A DNA stretch of 64,000 bases from Natronolimnohabitans innermongolicus JCM 12255 (GTDB lineage: Archaea > Halobacteriota > Halobacteria > Halobacteriales > Natrialbaceae). Every line of letters starts with the position of its first letter. The stretch's first letter is position 1. The position numbers were made by a program, and so were the translations under genes. A model generated the notes under the pieces. It had not been told where the DNA came from. It did not search any database and worked only from the letters and a program-made list of their open reading frames with translations. This document shows, in pieces, positions 41,521 to 51,005 of this stretch. Location: the NCBI RefSeq assembly GCF_000337215.1, contig NZ_AOHZ01000031.1, forward strand, positions 1 to 64,000, written 5' to 3'.

Positions 41521-41895
41521 ATGGCGGGCGATCCGATCGACGGACAGGTGCTCCTGTTGACGGCTGCAAAGGCGAGCGTCCCGCCGAACCGGTTGCCGGG
41601 ACTCGTCGACCGCGCCCAGAAGGCGCTGGCCTCAGAGCACGAGCGCTACCGCCGCGAGTACGAGCGCGTTCACGCGGACGACGAGCGCGAGGCGTTTCTG
41701 GTCGAGTGGGGCCACTGGGAAGCCGTTGGCGACGAACTGGGGCTCACCGATCGCGAGTGTACGGCGGTCAGACGCGCCCACGAGGAACAACTGCTGCGGA
41801 TCGGCCGGCGGACCGACCGCGAAGGGGAGTTCGAGACGGCTCTCGAGATCAGGGAACCGGTCTGTCTCGGAGCAGAAACGGCGGCGACTCGCTGA
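41521..41895 (+). CDS. Hypothetical helical protein
   Basis: A 124-residue protein that begins on the base after the previous stop. The core VPPNRLPGLVDRAQKALASEHERYRREYERVHADDEREAFLVEWGHWEAVGDELGLTDRECTAVRRAHEEQLLRIGRR is helical and charged. No signal peptide or membrane segment. I do not recognise the family. Coupling to the preceding gene suggests a shared, unknown role. Confidence 0.7.
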   Translation: MAGDPIDGQVLLLTAAKASVPPNRLPGLVDRAQKALASEHERYRREYERVHADDEREAFLVEWGHWEAVGDELGLTDRECTAVRRAHEEQLLRIGRRTDREGEFETALEIREPVCLGAETAATR

Positions 41896-41993
41896 GACCG
41901 TCCCTGTACCGACGTCCCGGCGAACCACGGACGAGACGGGATTCGATGGCAACTATAAAGAGCGTGTTGTCCCTTGCTTACAGCACTGAGACG

Positions 41994-42446
41994 ATGGCTA
42001 TCGACCAGGAGTCCGATATGACGGATGCGGAGATCGACGAGTTCCTCCGCCAGCGTGAGACCGGGGTGTTGTCACTGGCCCGTACCGACGATCCCTACGC
42101 GATTCCGATCTCGTACGGCTACGACGACGCCGAGCAGGTGTTCTACATGCGGCTGGTGTCGACGCCCGAAAGCGAGAAGCGGGAGTTCCTCGAGTCCTCG
42201 CCGGCGGCGCGACTCGTCATTTATGACGAAGCGGACTCGACCTACCGGAGCGTCATCGCGTCGGGGACGCTCGAGGACATTCCGCCGGCGGAGTTAACGC
42301 CGGATCAGATCGCACAGTACGGCGAGGCAAAGCGACCGCTGTTCGAAATCTGGGCGCAAGGGAAACAGGATCTCGACATCGAACTCTACCAGCTCGATCC
42401 GGAATCGCTCAGCGGGCGGCGGACGGAAGTCGATCGAGCAGAGTAA
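41994..42446 (+). CDS. Pyridoxamine 5'-phosphate oxidase-family protein
   Basis: A 150-residue split-barrel flavoprotein: MAIDQESDMTDAEIDEFLRQRETGVLSLARTDDPYAIPISYGYDDAEQVFYMRLVSTPESEKREFLESSPAARLVIYDEADSTYRSVIASGTLEDI. The strand order and the GVLSL...PYAIPISYGYD segment are typical of PPOX/FMN-binding proteins. The substrate is unknown. TATAAAG lies about 42 nt upstream. A longer in-frame form starting 41946 (MATIKSVLS) is possible but would place the TATA box inside the gene. Confidence 0.85.
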   Translation: MAIDQESDMTDAEIDEFLRQRETGVLSLARTDDPYAIPISYGYDDAEQVFYMRLVSTPESEKREFLESSPAARLVIYDEADSTYRSVIASGTLEDIPPAELTPDQIAQYGEAKRPLFEIWAQGKQDLDIELYQLDPESLSGRRTEVDRAE

Positions 42447-42482
42447 CGAGTGCAGCCATCGCACGGTCGCACGGGCGGGCTA

Positions 42483-42632
42483 TCAGTTCGTCGGCTGTTC
42501 GGCCGCGAAATCAGCCGCCGTAACGGCGGCCCCACAGACCGGACAGCCGTGTTCGATCGTGGCCTCGCGCATCTCCTCGTTGACCTCGATTTCCTGGCCG
42601 CACTCGGGACAGGTGAATTCGTATCTGCTCAT
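42483..42632 (-). CDS. 49-residue zinc-ribbon microprotein
   Basis: The minus strand from ATG 42632 reads MSRYEFTCPECGQEIEVNEE then MREATIEHGCPVCGAAVTAADFAAEQPTN. Two CxxCG knuckles (CPECG, CPVCG) 18 residues apart form a zinc ribbon, as in the haloarchaeal DUF7560-type family. Role unknown. It is convergent with the PPOX gene, about 36 nt apart. Confidence 0.82.
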   Translation of the reverse strand: MSRYEFTCPECGQEIEVNEEMREATIEHGCPVCGAAVTAADFAAEQPTN

Positions 42633-42760
42633 GAGAGGGTCGTAGTTCGTCTATTCGATATGTCGTCTACGTTCATAGCTGTGCATCCAGTACATATAGG
42701 GTTGCGGTTCGAAACCGAGTTCCAGTAGTAGTCGAAGCTTTCTTGGGGTATGAGCGAAGT

Positions 42761-43423
42761 TCAGTCATCGTACTCGAGGATCGCGTCCAGCAGCTTCCGC
42801 TGTGCGGCCGCGAGGTGTTCGGTGAACGTCGTGGTCGTGATGTCGAGCGCCGCAGCGACCTCGCCGGCGTTGGCCCGCTTCGGGTGCTCGAAGTAGCCCA
42901 TCCGGTGGGCCGTCTCGAGCACTTCGAGCTGGCGTGCGGTCAGCGTGCTTCGGTCGACGAAGACGAGGTTCTGTTCGGCGTGGTCCTGTTGGGACTGGAG
43001 CAGGCGCTGAACGTCGAGGTTCGAACACCGCTCTTTCAGCGAACCGATGATCGCCTGCAAGCCCTGCATGTCCGGCGCGTGGAACGTGAGGTACAGCGCC
43101 GAGCCCTTCGTGCGGACGTCGGTGACGGGCGAGTCGTGGCGCTCGATACACTCGCAGGGACAGCCACGGCCGAGCTCGCGACTGAACCGGTAGACCTCGC
43201 TCGAGCCGTAGGAAAACACCGGCGAGAGGTCGACGTCGGCGTCGAACGAGTCGGGATAGGACTCGGCCTCGAGCATGAACTCCTCGGTGACCCGCTCGGG
43301 TGCCTCGGGGTTCGTGCTCTTCGAAACCGATGGAACCGTTCCGCTCGCCGTCCCGGCGGCCGACGTTACGACGCAGCCGTCCGGATCGTCGATCTTTACC
43401 TCCGCGCGAATCCCCGAAGCCAT
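42761..43423 (-). CDS. HTH_10 (Bat-type) transcriptional regulator
   Basis: A 220-residue regulator. The N-terminal sensor-like half includes a Cys pair in GRGCPCECIERHDSP, followed by a beta domain (KGSALYLTFHAPDMQGLQAIIGSLKERCSNLDVQRLLQS). The C-terminal HTH_10 is LTARQLEVLETAHRMGYFEHPKRANAGEVAAALDITTTTFTEHLAAAQRKLLDAI. The CPCEC cluster could bind metal or sense redox, as in DmsR/NarO-type haloarchaeal regulators that carry Cys-rich motifs. It is divergent from a winged-helix regulator, with 204 nt between starts. Confidence 0.85.
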   Translation of the reverse strand: MASGIRAEVKIDDPDGCVVTSAAGTASGTVPSVSKSTNPEAPERVTEEFMLEAESYPDSFDADVDLSPVFSYGSSEVYRFSRELGRGCPCECIERHDSPVTDVRTKGSALYLTFHAPDMQGLQAIIGSLKERCSNLDVQRLLQSQQDHAEQNLVFVDRSTLTARQLEVLETAHRMGYFEHPKRANAGEVAAALDITTTTFTEHLAAAQRKLLDAILEYDD

Positions 43424-43627
43424 TGGCTTCCTCTGGGAGCGCCGGCCACCTAAACGCTGTGCACGCGCGACGATCAGCGAGCGGACGACGATACCACGTA
43501 ACACGGAAGGTTCGATTGCGCGTCTTCTGAGCGTCTCGAGCGCTGGATTTCGAAACCACATATAAAGGACCCAGATTTAGTGGGAGTCATTTGGAGGGGG
43601 TCGGGTTTGTAGGTAGAAATGAAGACG

Positions 43628-44017
43628 ATGTCCGCTACGAACTCTCCCAAGCGAGGATGGCCCGCAACCGAAAACGCAGTCGACGCGCAGGCGGTGCTGT
43701 CCGCGCTGGACGACGACGCCTGCCGAGCCATCCTCGAGGCGACGACCGAGGAGTCGCTGACGGCGACGGAAGTATCCGAGCAGTGTAATATCCCGATGTC
43801 GACGGCCTACCGAAAAGTCGAGATGCTGACCGAGGCCGATCTCGTGGAAGAGCGCGTCCGCATCAACACGTCCGGCAAGCACGCCACCGAGTACCGCAAG
43901 TGCTTCGAGGACGTGCGCGTCTCGATCGAGGACGGCGACGTCGCGATCGAGATGACCGCGCCCGAGGCCGACGGCGAGCCGGCCGCCGGCGCCTCCTACG
44001 CTGTCGCCGACGACTGA
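43628..44017 (+). CDS. ArsR-like winged-helix regulator
   Basis: A 129-residue protein from ATG 43628 (MSATNSPKRGW); ATG 43619 is an alternative. The winged helix is SALDDDACRAILEATTEESLTATEVSEQCNIPMSTAYRKVEMLTEADLVEERVRINTSGKHATEYRKCFEDVRV. The rest is acidic. No metal-binding Cys cluster is seen, so it is a general ArsR/TrmB-like HTH. TATATAAAG lies near 43560 in the shared divergent region. Confidence 0.85.
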   Translation: MSATNSPKRGWPATENAVDAQAVLSALDDDACRAILEATTEESLTATEVSEQCNIPMSTAYRKVEMLTEADLVEERVRINTSGKHATEYRKCFEDVRVSIEDGDVAIEMTAPEADGEPAAGASYAVADD

Positions 44018-44155
44018 GCGACGACAGCCGTCCACGAGACCGAACTGCTCGGGGCGGCTCGTAGCGGACGACAGCGAGACCGCGGACGTCACACCGTTTC
44101 TCTCGAGCGAACTGACGACCGTTTTTCTGTATTCGACTCAGCGCCGAGTTCGCCG

Positions 44156-44812
44156 TTAGTCGCCGTCGCCGTTTTTGCGGCGATCTCGAGCGCGCTCGGA
44201 CTCGTCCTCGATCGGGAGCAACGCGGACGGAACGACCGACAGAACGGACGCCGGTAGGCGGTCGATCAGCCACTCGCCGAGGCTGACGATCGGTTTTCGA
44301 ACGATCGCGTAGCCGAGCGAGACCGCGAGCATGGCGAGCACCGCCGTCTGAACCACGCCATCGAAGACGAGCAGGGCAGGTATCGCCAGCACGACCGCGA
44401 GCGCGAGGTCCTCCGGCGCGCCGTCGTACCGGATCCAGCGCCGCGGCGCGAGCCAGCGGCCGTGGTAGTGGCTGAACACCGCCCGTTCGGAGGTTTCGCG
44501 CCACGGTTTCGGCTCGAGGCCGCCGCCGAACCGATCAGAGATCGAGTGGAGGCCGGCAGCGCCGAGAAAGACCGCGACGCCGACGGTGAGGTCGGTCGGA
44601 ACGATCGCGGCGACCAGACCGGCGGGAACAGCGAACGCGCCGTAGTAGACGGGAAAGTGAAGCGTTCGTCGGTGGGACGCGAGGAGGTCGAAATCGGGGA
44701 CGAGTCCGCCGGCGATCGCGGCGACCGCGACGACGGCGGCGAACTGCGGGGCGATGAAGACGAGAGCGGCGGCCAGCGCGAGCCCCGCGAGGGCGTGGGT
44801 CGTGGCCATCAT
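44156..44812 (-). CDS. Membrane-bound metal-dependent hydrolase family (DUF457/YdjM)
   Basis: A 218-residue membrane protein, MMATTHALAGLALAAALVFIAPQFAAVVAVAAIAGGLVPDFDLLASHRRTLHFPVYYGAFAVPAGLVAAIV. The THALAG start, the GGLVPDFD motif and the SHRRTLHFP motif carry the conserved His/Asp residues of YdjM-type putative phosphohydrolases. Five or six hydrophobic helices. The C terminus is charged and cytoplasmic. The upstream extension is basic and not accepted. Confidence 0.85.
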   Translation of the reverse strand: MMATTHALAGLALAAALVFIAPQFAAVVAVAAIAGGLVPDFDLLASHRRTLHFPVYYGAFAVPAGLVAAIVPTDLTVGVAVFLGAAGLHSISDRFGGGLEPKPWRETSERAVFSHYHGRWLAPRRWIRYDGAPEDLALAVVLAIPALLVFDGVVQTAVLAMLAVSLGYAIVRKPIVSLGEWLIDRLPASVLSVVPSALLPIEDESERARDRRKNGDGD

Positions 44813-45030
44813 GACGTCGGGACTAGCCGCGCCGCCCGGATATGGGCGACGGCGGCATGTGACGGGTGCTGAGGGACGTGACGGCGCTATCTGCGGTCTC
44901 GGACCGGTCCACTGCAAGCCCGTCGTTTTAGCGGCATTCGATAGAAGGAGAAGGTGGATACCCCCACACCGGACCGCGGCTCGCTTCGTGCCGCGGAATC
45001 GGCGAGAACGAGGGTCGAGAGAGATCGACG

Positions 45031-46380
45031 ATGTCACGGACACCAACTCGCGCGTTTCACGGCGAGCGAACCAACGCCGCCCTCTCGTGGGTCACCGTCG
45101 CCGTCGCGATAGCCGTCGGCGCGTGGGCGCTCGGGGAGGGACTCGTCCACGAAGTACTGTTCGCGGCGACCGCGGTGACGATCGCGCTCGTTCCCGCGAT
45201 CGCCCTCGAGTCGACGCGCGCCGCGCTCCCGTGGGAGGTGACGGCCGCGGCGATCGCGGCGCTGGTCGCGGCGCTCGCCGCGCCTGACCTCTGGAGCAGG
45301 CAGGTCGTTCTCTACGGCGGAGCCGGTGTACTGGCGCTCGCGTTGACCCTCGAGTTGAACGCGCTGACCGAAGTGCGACTCGAGCGGTGGCTCGCCGTCG
45401 CGTTCGTGGCGATGCTCGCGGCGGCGATCGCGGCGACGTGGGCGACGCTTACCTGGGTACAGGACGGGATCGCCGGAACGGACGTCATCGCGACGAACGC
45501 CGAGGTCATGTGGCTGCTGATCGCCGCGACCACCGTCGGGCTGTTCGCGGGCGTCTGTTTCGACCTCTACTACCGGCAGTTTCCCGGCGAGGAACTCGTC
45601 TCGGCGCCGGTCGACGGCGTCGACGAGGAACTGTTCGCCGTCAAAGCGGACATCGACGGCGCGCCGTCACTCGAGGAGCGACTGCCGCTCTCCGGATCGG
45701 TCCAGGGATGGGCCGTCCACGCGATGCGGGTCGCGATGGCGGCGATGATCGCGTACGGCGTGCTGACGGTCGACACCGGTATCGTCACCAACGTCGGCGC
45801 GATGCTCGCGATCACGTTCGTTCCGACGCTGCTTCGCCGGCGGTACGATCTTCCCTTCGACGCGGGGCTCGTACTCTGGATCACGCTGGTCGTCTTCCTC
45901 CACGCGCTCGGCTCGGCGTACATCTACGAGCGGTCGTTCTGGTGGCACAACGTCACCCACCCGCTGTCGGCGACGCTCGTCGGCGCGGTCGGCTACGTCG
46001 CGATCCGAACGCTCGACGAGCACCGCGACGAGATCCACCTCCCGCCCGAACTCATCCCGAGTTTCGTCGTCCTGTTCGTGATCTCGGCCGGCGTCTTCTG
46101 GGAGATCGGCGAGTTCGCACAGGACGCCATTGCCGCCGCGACCGGCCTCCAGATGCCCCTGGCCCAGCACGGCCTCGACGACACGATGACCGACATCGTC
46201 TTCAACACGATCGGCGGCACGATCACCGCGCTGTGGGGACTGCCGTATCTCACCGAACTCACCGACGACATTACCGACTCGCTCGAGGGCTGGCGCGTCC
46301 TCGAGTACGGCTCGTCGACCGCCTCCGACGCCGGCGACGGCGGGTCGAGCGACTCGAGCGAAGCCGAGTCGACGGACTGA
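45031..46380 (+). CDS. Polytopic membrane protein, unknown function
   Basis: A 449-residue protein with about ten hydrophobic helices and a hydrophilic loop near 195-225 (APVDGVDEELFAVKADIDGAPSLEERLPL). The C-terminal part (VSAGVFWEIGEFAQDAIAAATG...HGLDDTMTDIVFNTIGGTITALWG) resembles DUF2238/YjdF-like proteins, where an Asp-x-x-x-D-x-x-x-N pattern is conserved. It starts divergently from the YdjM-like gene. No substrate can be inferred. Confidence 0.75.
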   Translation: MSRTPTRAFHGERTNAALSWVTVAVAIAVGAWALGEGLVHEVLFAATAVTIALVPAIALESTRAALPWEVTAAAIAALVAALAAPDLWSRQVVLYGGAGVLALALTLELNALTEVRLERWLAVAFVAMLAAAIAATWATLTWVQDGIAGTDVIATNAEVMWLLIAATTVGLFAGVCFDLYYRQFPGEELVSAPVDGVDEELFAVKADIDGAPSLEERLPLSGSVQGWAVHAMRVAMAAMIAYGVLTVDTGIVTNVGAMLAITFVPTLLRRRYDLPFDAGLVLWITLVVFLHALGSAYIYERSFWWHNVTHPLSATLVGAVGYVAIRTLDEHRDEIHLPPELIPSFVVLFVISAGVFWEIGEFAQDAIAAATGLQMPLAQHGLDDTMTDIVFNTIGGTITALWGLPYLTELTDDITDSLEGWRVLEYGSSTASDAGDGGSSDSSEAESTD

Positions 46381-46441
46381 GCGGATTCGACGGCGCGTTT
46401 GCAAAAAATCAGTCGGTTCGGGAGTCGGTACGGCCGGCGGC

Positions 46442-48361
46442 TCAGTCGTCGGCCGGGGCCGCCGAGTCGCCCGCGGAGACGCCCGTACCGGGGCCGAGGT
46501 CGATGCCGAGTTCGTCTAGCTTCTCGTCCGGCACCACGCCGTCGACCCAGCCGCGGTAGTCGTAGTACTCGTCTTTCATCTCCTCGAGCTCGCAGTACTC
46601 GCCTTCGCTCGCTCCCTGTCCGGGGATGCCGTCTTCCAGGAAGCGCTCTGGCAGCGAGTCGTCGGCGCCGTCGAAGCCGGCGAGGTTGTTGTAGTAGCGC
46701 TCTAAGTTGTAGATCCGTTCGCCGGCCTCGAGCAGTTCGTCCTCGGAGACGTCGAGGCCAGTCATCCCGTTGTACTGGAGGACGTACTCCTCGATCCCCT
46801 CCGCGAAGGCGTTGAACTTGCAGATGTCGAAGCTGTCGGAGATGGCGTGGAGGTCCTGGAAGGTAGCGGTGAGTTCGCCTTTCCCCTCGTACTCGTAGGG
46901 GTCGACCTTCTCGGGAACGCCGAGGATCTCCGCCGAGGGCGTGTAGCCACGCAGGTGGCAGGCGCCGCGGTTCGAGGTGGCGTAGCCGATGCCCATTCCC
47001 TTCATGCAGCGGGGATCGTAGGCGGCGATGGTCTGGCCCTTGACGGCCAGGGAGTTGTCCCGTGCGTCTTTCGCCTCCGCGACGCGGCGCGGTCCGTCGG
47101 CGAGGAGGTCCGCGAGGTCGTCCTCGCGGCGGGCGATGCGCTCGATCATGTCGATCATCGTCTCGTAGTCGCCCCACTCGAGGTCGCCCTCCTCGAGTTT
47201 GCCTTCCTCGGACATCTCCATCGCCATCGCCATCATGTTCCCCGTCTCGATGGTGTCGACGCCCATGTCGTTACAGCGCTCGATCATGACGGCGACGGCG
47301 TCGCGGTCGGTGTGACCGGAGTTCGGACCGAGGGCGTAGGCCGATTCGTACTCGTAGGACTCCGTGCGGACGTTCAGCTCCTCGCCCTTGTGCTGGTGTT
47401 GGACCTCGACTTCTTTCTTGCAGGCGACGGGACAGGAGTGACAGGTCGGTTCGTCGACGAGGATGTTCTCGCGGACGTTCTCGCCCGAGACGCGCTCAGC
47501 GTCGACGTCCGCGCCCTCGGCGTCGCGCATGGCCTCGGTCGAGGTGTAGCGGCCGTTTTTCGTCGGGAGCCCGTCCATCTCTTCGCCGACGTTCATCAGG
47601 ACGTTCGTCCCGTACATCGAGAGCCCGCCCTCGTTGGGCGCGGTGACCTCCGACTCCTGGATGGCCTGCATGGCCTGCTGGTGACCCTCCATGAACGTCT
47701 CCTTGTCGGCGGGCTGGGGCATCTTCGTCCCCGATTTCACGACGACGGCCTTGAGATTCTTCGACCCCATGACACAGCCCGTGCCGCCGCGGCCGGAGGC
47801 TCGGTCGTCCTCGTTCATAATGCAGGCGTACTTCACGCCGTTTTCGCCGCCTGGGCCGATTCCCATGATCGAGAGGTTCTTCCCGTACGCACCGTCTACC
47901 TCGTCTTCGATGGCGTCTCGAGCGGCGTGGAAGCCCTCGCCCCAGAGCTCCGAAGCGTCCCGGAGTTCGACCTCGCCGTCCTCGACGTAGGCGTAGACGG
48001 GGTCGTCGGCCTGTCCCTCGAACAGCAGGCCGTCGAAGCCGGCCCACTTCAGCCGCGCGCCCGACCAGCCGCCGTGGTGGCTGTCGGTGACGGTGCCTGT
48101 CAGCGGCGACTTCGTACAGACCGCGATCCGACCGCTCATCGTCGTCTGCGTCCCCGACAGCGGTCCGTTCATGAACGCGAGCAGGTTGTCCGGGCCGACC
48201 GGATCGACGTCGACGCCCTGTTCGAAGACGTACTTGACGCCGAGTCCGCGCGCGCCGATATACTTCTTCGCGTCCTCCTCGTCGATCGACTCGTAGTCGA
48301 CCGTCCCCTCCGAAAGATCGACACGAGCGATCCGGTCCTGAAATCCGCCAAGTTCAGTCAT
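46442..48361 (-). CDS. Aldehyde:ferredoxin oxidoreductase family protein
   Basis: A 639-residue tungsten enzyme. Seen: the N-terminal barrel GARGLGVKYVFEQGVDVDPVGPDNLLAFMNGPLSGT, pterin region HHGGWSGARLKWAGFDGLLFEG, GRGGTGCVMGSKNLKAVVV, and the [4Fe-4S] ligands CHSCPVACKK with a distal Cys in SFDICKFNAF. Such enzymes oxidise aldehydes to acids and pass electrons to ferredoxin. The length and motifs are complete. It stands alone, convergent with the membrane protein gene. Confidence 0.93.
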   Translation of the reverse strand: MTELGGFQDRIARVDLSEGTVDYESIDEEDAKKYIGARGLGVKYVFEQGVDVDPVGPDNLLAFMNGPLSGTQTTMSGRIAVCTKSPLTGTVTDSHHGGWSGARLKWAGFDGLLFEGQADDPVYAYVEDGEVELRDASELWGEGFHAARDAIEDEVDGAYGKNLSIMGIGPGGENGVKYACIMNEDDRASGRGGTGCVMGSKNLKAVVVKSGTKMPQPADKETFMEGHQQAMQAIQESEVTAPNEGGLSMYGTNVLMNVGEEMDGLPTKNGRYTSTEAMRDAEGADVDAERVSGENVRENILVDEPTCHSCPVACKKEVEVQHQHKGEELNVRTESYEYESAYALGPNSGHTDRDAVAVMIERCNDMGVDTIETGNMMAMAMEMSEEGKLEEGDLEWGDYETMIDMIERIARREDDLADLLADGPRRVAEAKDARDNSLAVKGQTIAAYDPRCMKGMGIGYATSNRGACHLRGYTPSAEILGVPEKVDPYEYEGKGELTATFQDLHAISDSFDICKFNAFAEGIEEYVLQYNGMTGLDVSEDELLEAGERIYNLERYYNNLAGFDGADDSLPERFLEDGIPGQGASEGEYCELEEMKDEYYDYRGWVDGVVPDEKLDELGIDLGPGTGVSAGDSAAPADD

Positions 48362-48674
48362 GATAACTCCTCACCCATACCTTCGGCCTCTGTCCTGTTA
48401 GTCGTTCTCACGCGTACGAAACCGAACGTGGTTACGTTGCGGGGGACTCGAGCGGACGCGAGGCAGTCGACGGACGGCAGTGGGAGAGGCGACGATCGGC
48501 GGGGAGACACGGACGAGAGCGGGCTCCGGTTGAACGAACCGGTCGCGACGAGCGAACGACGTCACAAACACTGCCAGATTGTAACTGATTTCAGTCGCGA
48601 CTCGGCCGTCGAGTGGATCGAAAACGAGGTAACCGCTCGGTTTCGACGCCGATACCGACGACGACCGCCGACCG
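48362..48674. other. Intergenic region, no gene seen
   Basis: About 310 nt between the start of the oxidoreductase gene and the end of the next gene on the same strand. The palindrome CCGGTT-GAACG-AACCGG lies at about 48525-48541. Otherwise nothing beyond a probable promoter for the oxidoreductase near 48370-48420. Confidence 0.5.
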
Positions 48675-48869
48675 CTACAGTAGCAAGGCGACGACCGCGA
48701 GGATGATGAAGATGAGCACGAAGATGCGTGCGATCTCCATCGAGATCCCGGCGACGCCGCGGGCCCCGACGGCTGCGGCGACGATCGCGAGCACGAAGAA
48801 GATTAGCGCCCAGTACAGAAAGCCGCCGCCGCCCATCTGGAGTGGAACCGCTGCTGTGAGATCGAGCAT
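48675..48869 (-). CDS. DUF1328-family small membrane protein
   Basis: A 64-residue protein, MLDLTAAVPLQMGGGGFLYWALIFFVLAIVAAAVGARGVAGISMEIARIFVLIFIILAVVALLL. Two transmembrane helices around GARGVAGISMEIARIF match the DUF1328 (YtjA-like) pattern of a WALIFFVLA start, a GAxG turn and a second helix ending in hydrophobics. Function unknown. Confidence 0.85.
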   Translation of the reverse strand: MLDLTAAVPLQMGGGGFLYWALIFFVLAIVAAAVGARGVAGISMEIARIFVLIFIILAVVALLL

Positions 48870-48965
48870 ACGACGGGCTATCACGACCGGATAGATAAAC
48901 CTCGGCGACCGTCCAACGTCTAATTCCGGGCTACAGTCCGTTAAGCCGACCGTTCCCCGGCAGTG

Positions 48966-50912
48966 TCAACCCGAATTCTCAGGACCCCCGAAGAAGGCCC
49001 GACAGAGTTTGGCCTCCGCCGATCGCAGATGCTCGTGAAACGTCGGTCGCGAGACGTCCATCGACCGGGCCAGTTCCTCGCCCGTCGTCGGCCGCGGCCA
49101 CTCGAAGTAGCCGCTCAGGTACGCCCGCTGGAGTGCAACGAACTGACGCTCGGTGAGGTCGTCCTCGAGTCGCGCGGCGAACTCTTGACGGGTCTCGCCG
49201 TCGCGTTCTCGCTGCTGGAAGGAGATGACGTCGAAGCCGTCGTAGCGGTCTTCGACGGCCTCGACGATCGAGCGGACGTTCGCCGATCGGGGAATTTCGA
49301 GGGTGATGCGTGCGCGGCCGCCCTCGCTCTCGATCGTCTGCGTGCGAACGCCGCGCTCGGAGAGCCAGCCGACGAGGTCGTCGCCGCCGGAGAGTTCGAT
49401 CAGACACTCGTCGTCGCGTTCGACGACGACGCGACAGTCGAACCCGGCGTCCTCGGCGGCCGCAGTGAGCGCCTCGCTCGTGGCGTCGGCTCCGGTCGCG
49501 GTGAACAGCGACGCCGTCTCGTCGCCGGTTCGATGCACCGACCGTCGGTACGCGAGTCGGCAGTCGACGGCTGCAGTGAGCGCAACGGGGGCGACGGATC
49601 GATCGGACAGCGCGAGATCGACGGCGACGACGGCGTCGGTCTCGAGGACGCGGCTCGTCTCGCGGGCGTTGACGCCGCTTGCGACCGCGCGGGCCAGCGC
49701 CGAGAGAACGACCGCTTCGCGGTCGTCGATCCCGCGATCGTCGCCGAGTCGGACGGTGAGGACGCCGTACTCGATGCCGTTGTACGTGAGCGGAAACGCC
49801 GCGCGGGTGGTACCCTCGACCGTCGCGGTCGCGGCGTCGTCGGCGGCGAGGGCCGCGGCTGCGGGGTGGTCACCGGACATCGCGACCGGCTCGGCGGGCG
49901 TCTCGCCGGTGGCCGCTCGGACGCCGATCGTTCCCGTGGCGGGGTTTCGCTCGCCGATCCACGCGCCGTCGTAGGTCGCTTCGTCGACGATCCGATCGCA
50001 GACGGCCGCCTCGAGCGCGGATCGATCCGTCGATCCCGCGACGGCGTCGGTCACGTCGCCGATCAGCCCCTCGACCCGATCGAGGGTGTACTCGAGTTCC
50101 TCGGTTCGAGCCTCGAGTTCGAGTTCGGCCTCCTTGCGGGCGGTGACGTCGTTCTGGAAGCCGACGTAGTGGGTCACCGTTCCCGTTTCGTCGCGAACGG
50201 GCGCGATGGTGACCTCGTTCCAGAACTCGGTGCCGTCCTTGCGGTAGTTCTTCAACTCGACCGTAACGGGGCGATCTTCGTCGATCGCCGCCGCCATCTC
50301 GGCGATCGCCGCCTCGCTCGAGTCCTCCCCCTGGAGGAACCGGCAGTTTCGGCCGACGACCTCGTCGTAGCCGTAGCCGGTGATCTCCTGGTAGGCGTCG
50401 TTGATGTACACCAGCGGATTGTCCTCGAGTGCGGGATCGGAGATGGTGATTCCAACCGGCGCTTCGTTGATCGTGCGTTCTTTGACCGCACGGTCTCGCG
50501 CGCCGAGAACGCTCGCACCGCCACCCGAAACGGCGCCCTCGGTCTCCCCGCGGGCCGGTTCGAACGTGATCGTCGCGCCCTCGGTCGACCGATGGACCCG
50601 CGCTTCGTACTGGTCCCAATCGCCCGGAAACGAAACGCGACGAGCGGTGCCGACCGTCGTCTCGCCGATCGCCGTCTCGAGTCGCGGCCAGGACTGGAGG
50701 TGTGCAGCCGCGTCCCACGTTTCGCCGCGGTCTTCACCGTCACTCGATTCCACCGGGAGATCGAACGCGTCCCGCGCCGCCCCGTTGGCGTACGTGATCG
50801 TTCCCTCGCTGATCGCGACGATGGGGTCGACCACGGCCTCGAGTGCGGCGGCTGCCGGCGACCTCACGCCCTCGTCGCTATCCCTCGCATCGCCAGTGTT
50901 CATAGTCGTCAT
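48966..50912 (-). CDS. Bat-type regulator with LOV-like PAS, GAF and HTH_10
   Basis: A 648-residue regulator. A degenerate PAS (about 15-120) is followed by a PAS/LOV domain (about 140-255) carrying GRNCRFLQGEDS. Cys190 in this motif is the residue that forms the flavin adduct in LOV photoreceptors. A GAF-like domain follows (about 285-430), then the Bat beta domain and the C-terminal HTH_10 (LTERQFVALQRAYLSGYFEWPRPTTGEELARSMDVSRPTFHEHLRSAEAKL). This is the layout of bacterio-opsin activator (Bat) proteins. No opsin gene is in the window. Start MTTMNTGD at 50912 is chosen. Confidence 0.9.
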   Translation of the reverse strand: MTTMNTGDARDSDEGVRSPAAAALEAVVDPIVAISEGTITYANGAARDAFDLPVESSDGEDRGETWDAAAHLQSWPRLETAIGETTVGTARRVSFPGDWDQYEARVHRSTEGATITFEPARGETEGAVSGGGASVLGARDRAVKERTINEAPVGITISDPALEDNPLVYINDAYQEITGYGYDEVVGRNCRFLQGEDSSEAAIAEMAAAIDEDRPVTVELKNYRKDGTEFWNEVTIAPVRDETGTVTHYVGFQNDVTARKEAELELEARTEELEYTLDRVEGLIGDVTDAVAGSTDRSALEAAVCDRIVDEATYDGAWIGERNPATGTIGVRAATGETPAEPVAMSGDHPAAAALAADDAATATVEGTTRAAFPLTYNGIEYGVLTVRLGDDRGIDDREAVVLSALARAVASGVNARETSRVLETDAVVAVDLALSDRSVAPVALTAAVDCRLAYRRSVHRTGDETASLFTATGADATSEALTAAAEDAGFDCRVVVERDDECLIELSGGDDLVGWLSERGVRTQTIESEGGRARITLEIPRSANVRSIVEAVEDRYDGFDVISFQQRERDGETRQEFAARLEDDLTERQFVALQRAYLSGYFEWPRPTTGEELARSMDVSRPTFHEHLRSAEAKLCRAFFGGPENSG

Positions 50913-51005
50913 TGGCTGCCGATGCCCTAAGAACCACGGTGATCGAACGGACGGTTCAACTGGCCCACAGTGAATGTTATTGTCTGCCATGCTGTATAGT
51001 GTCAT

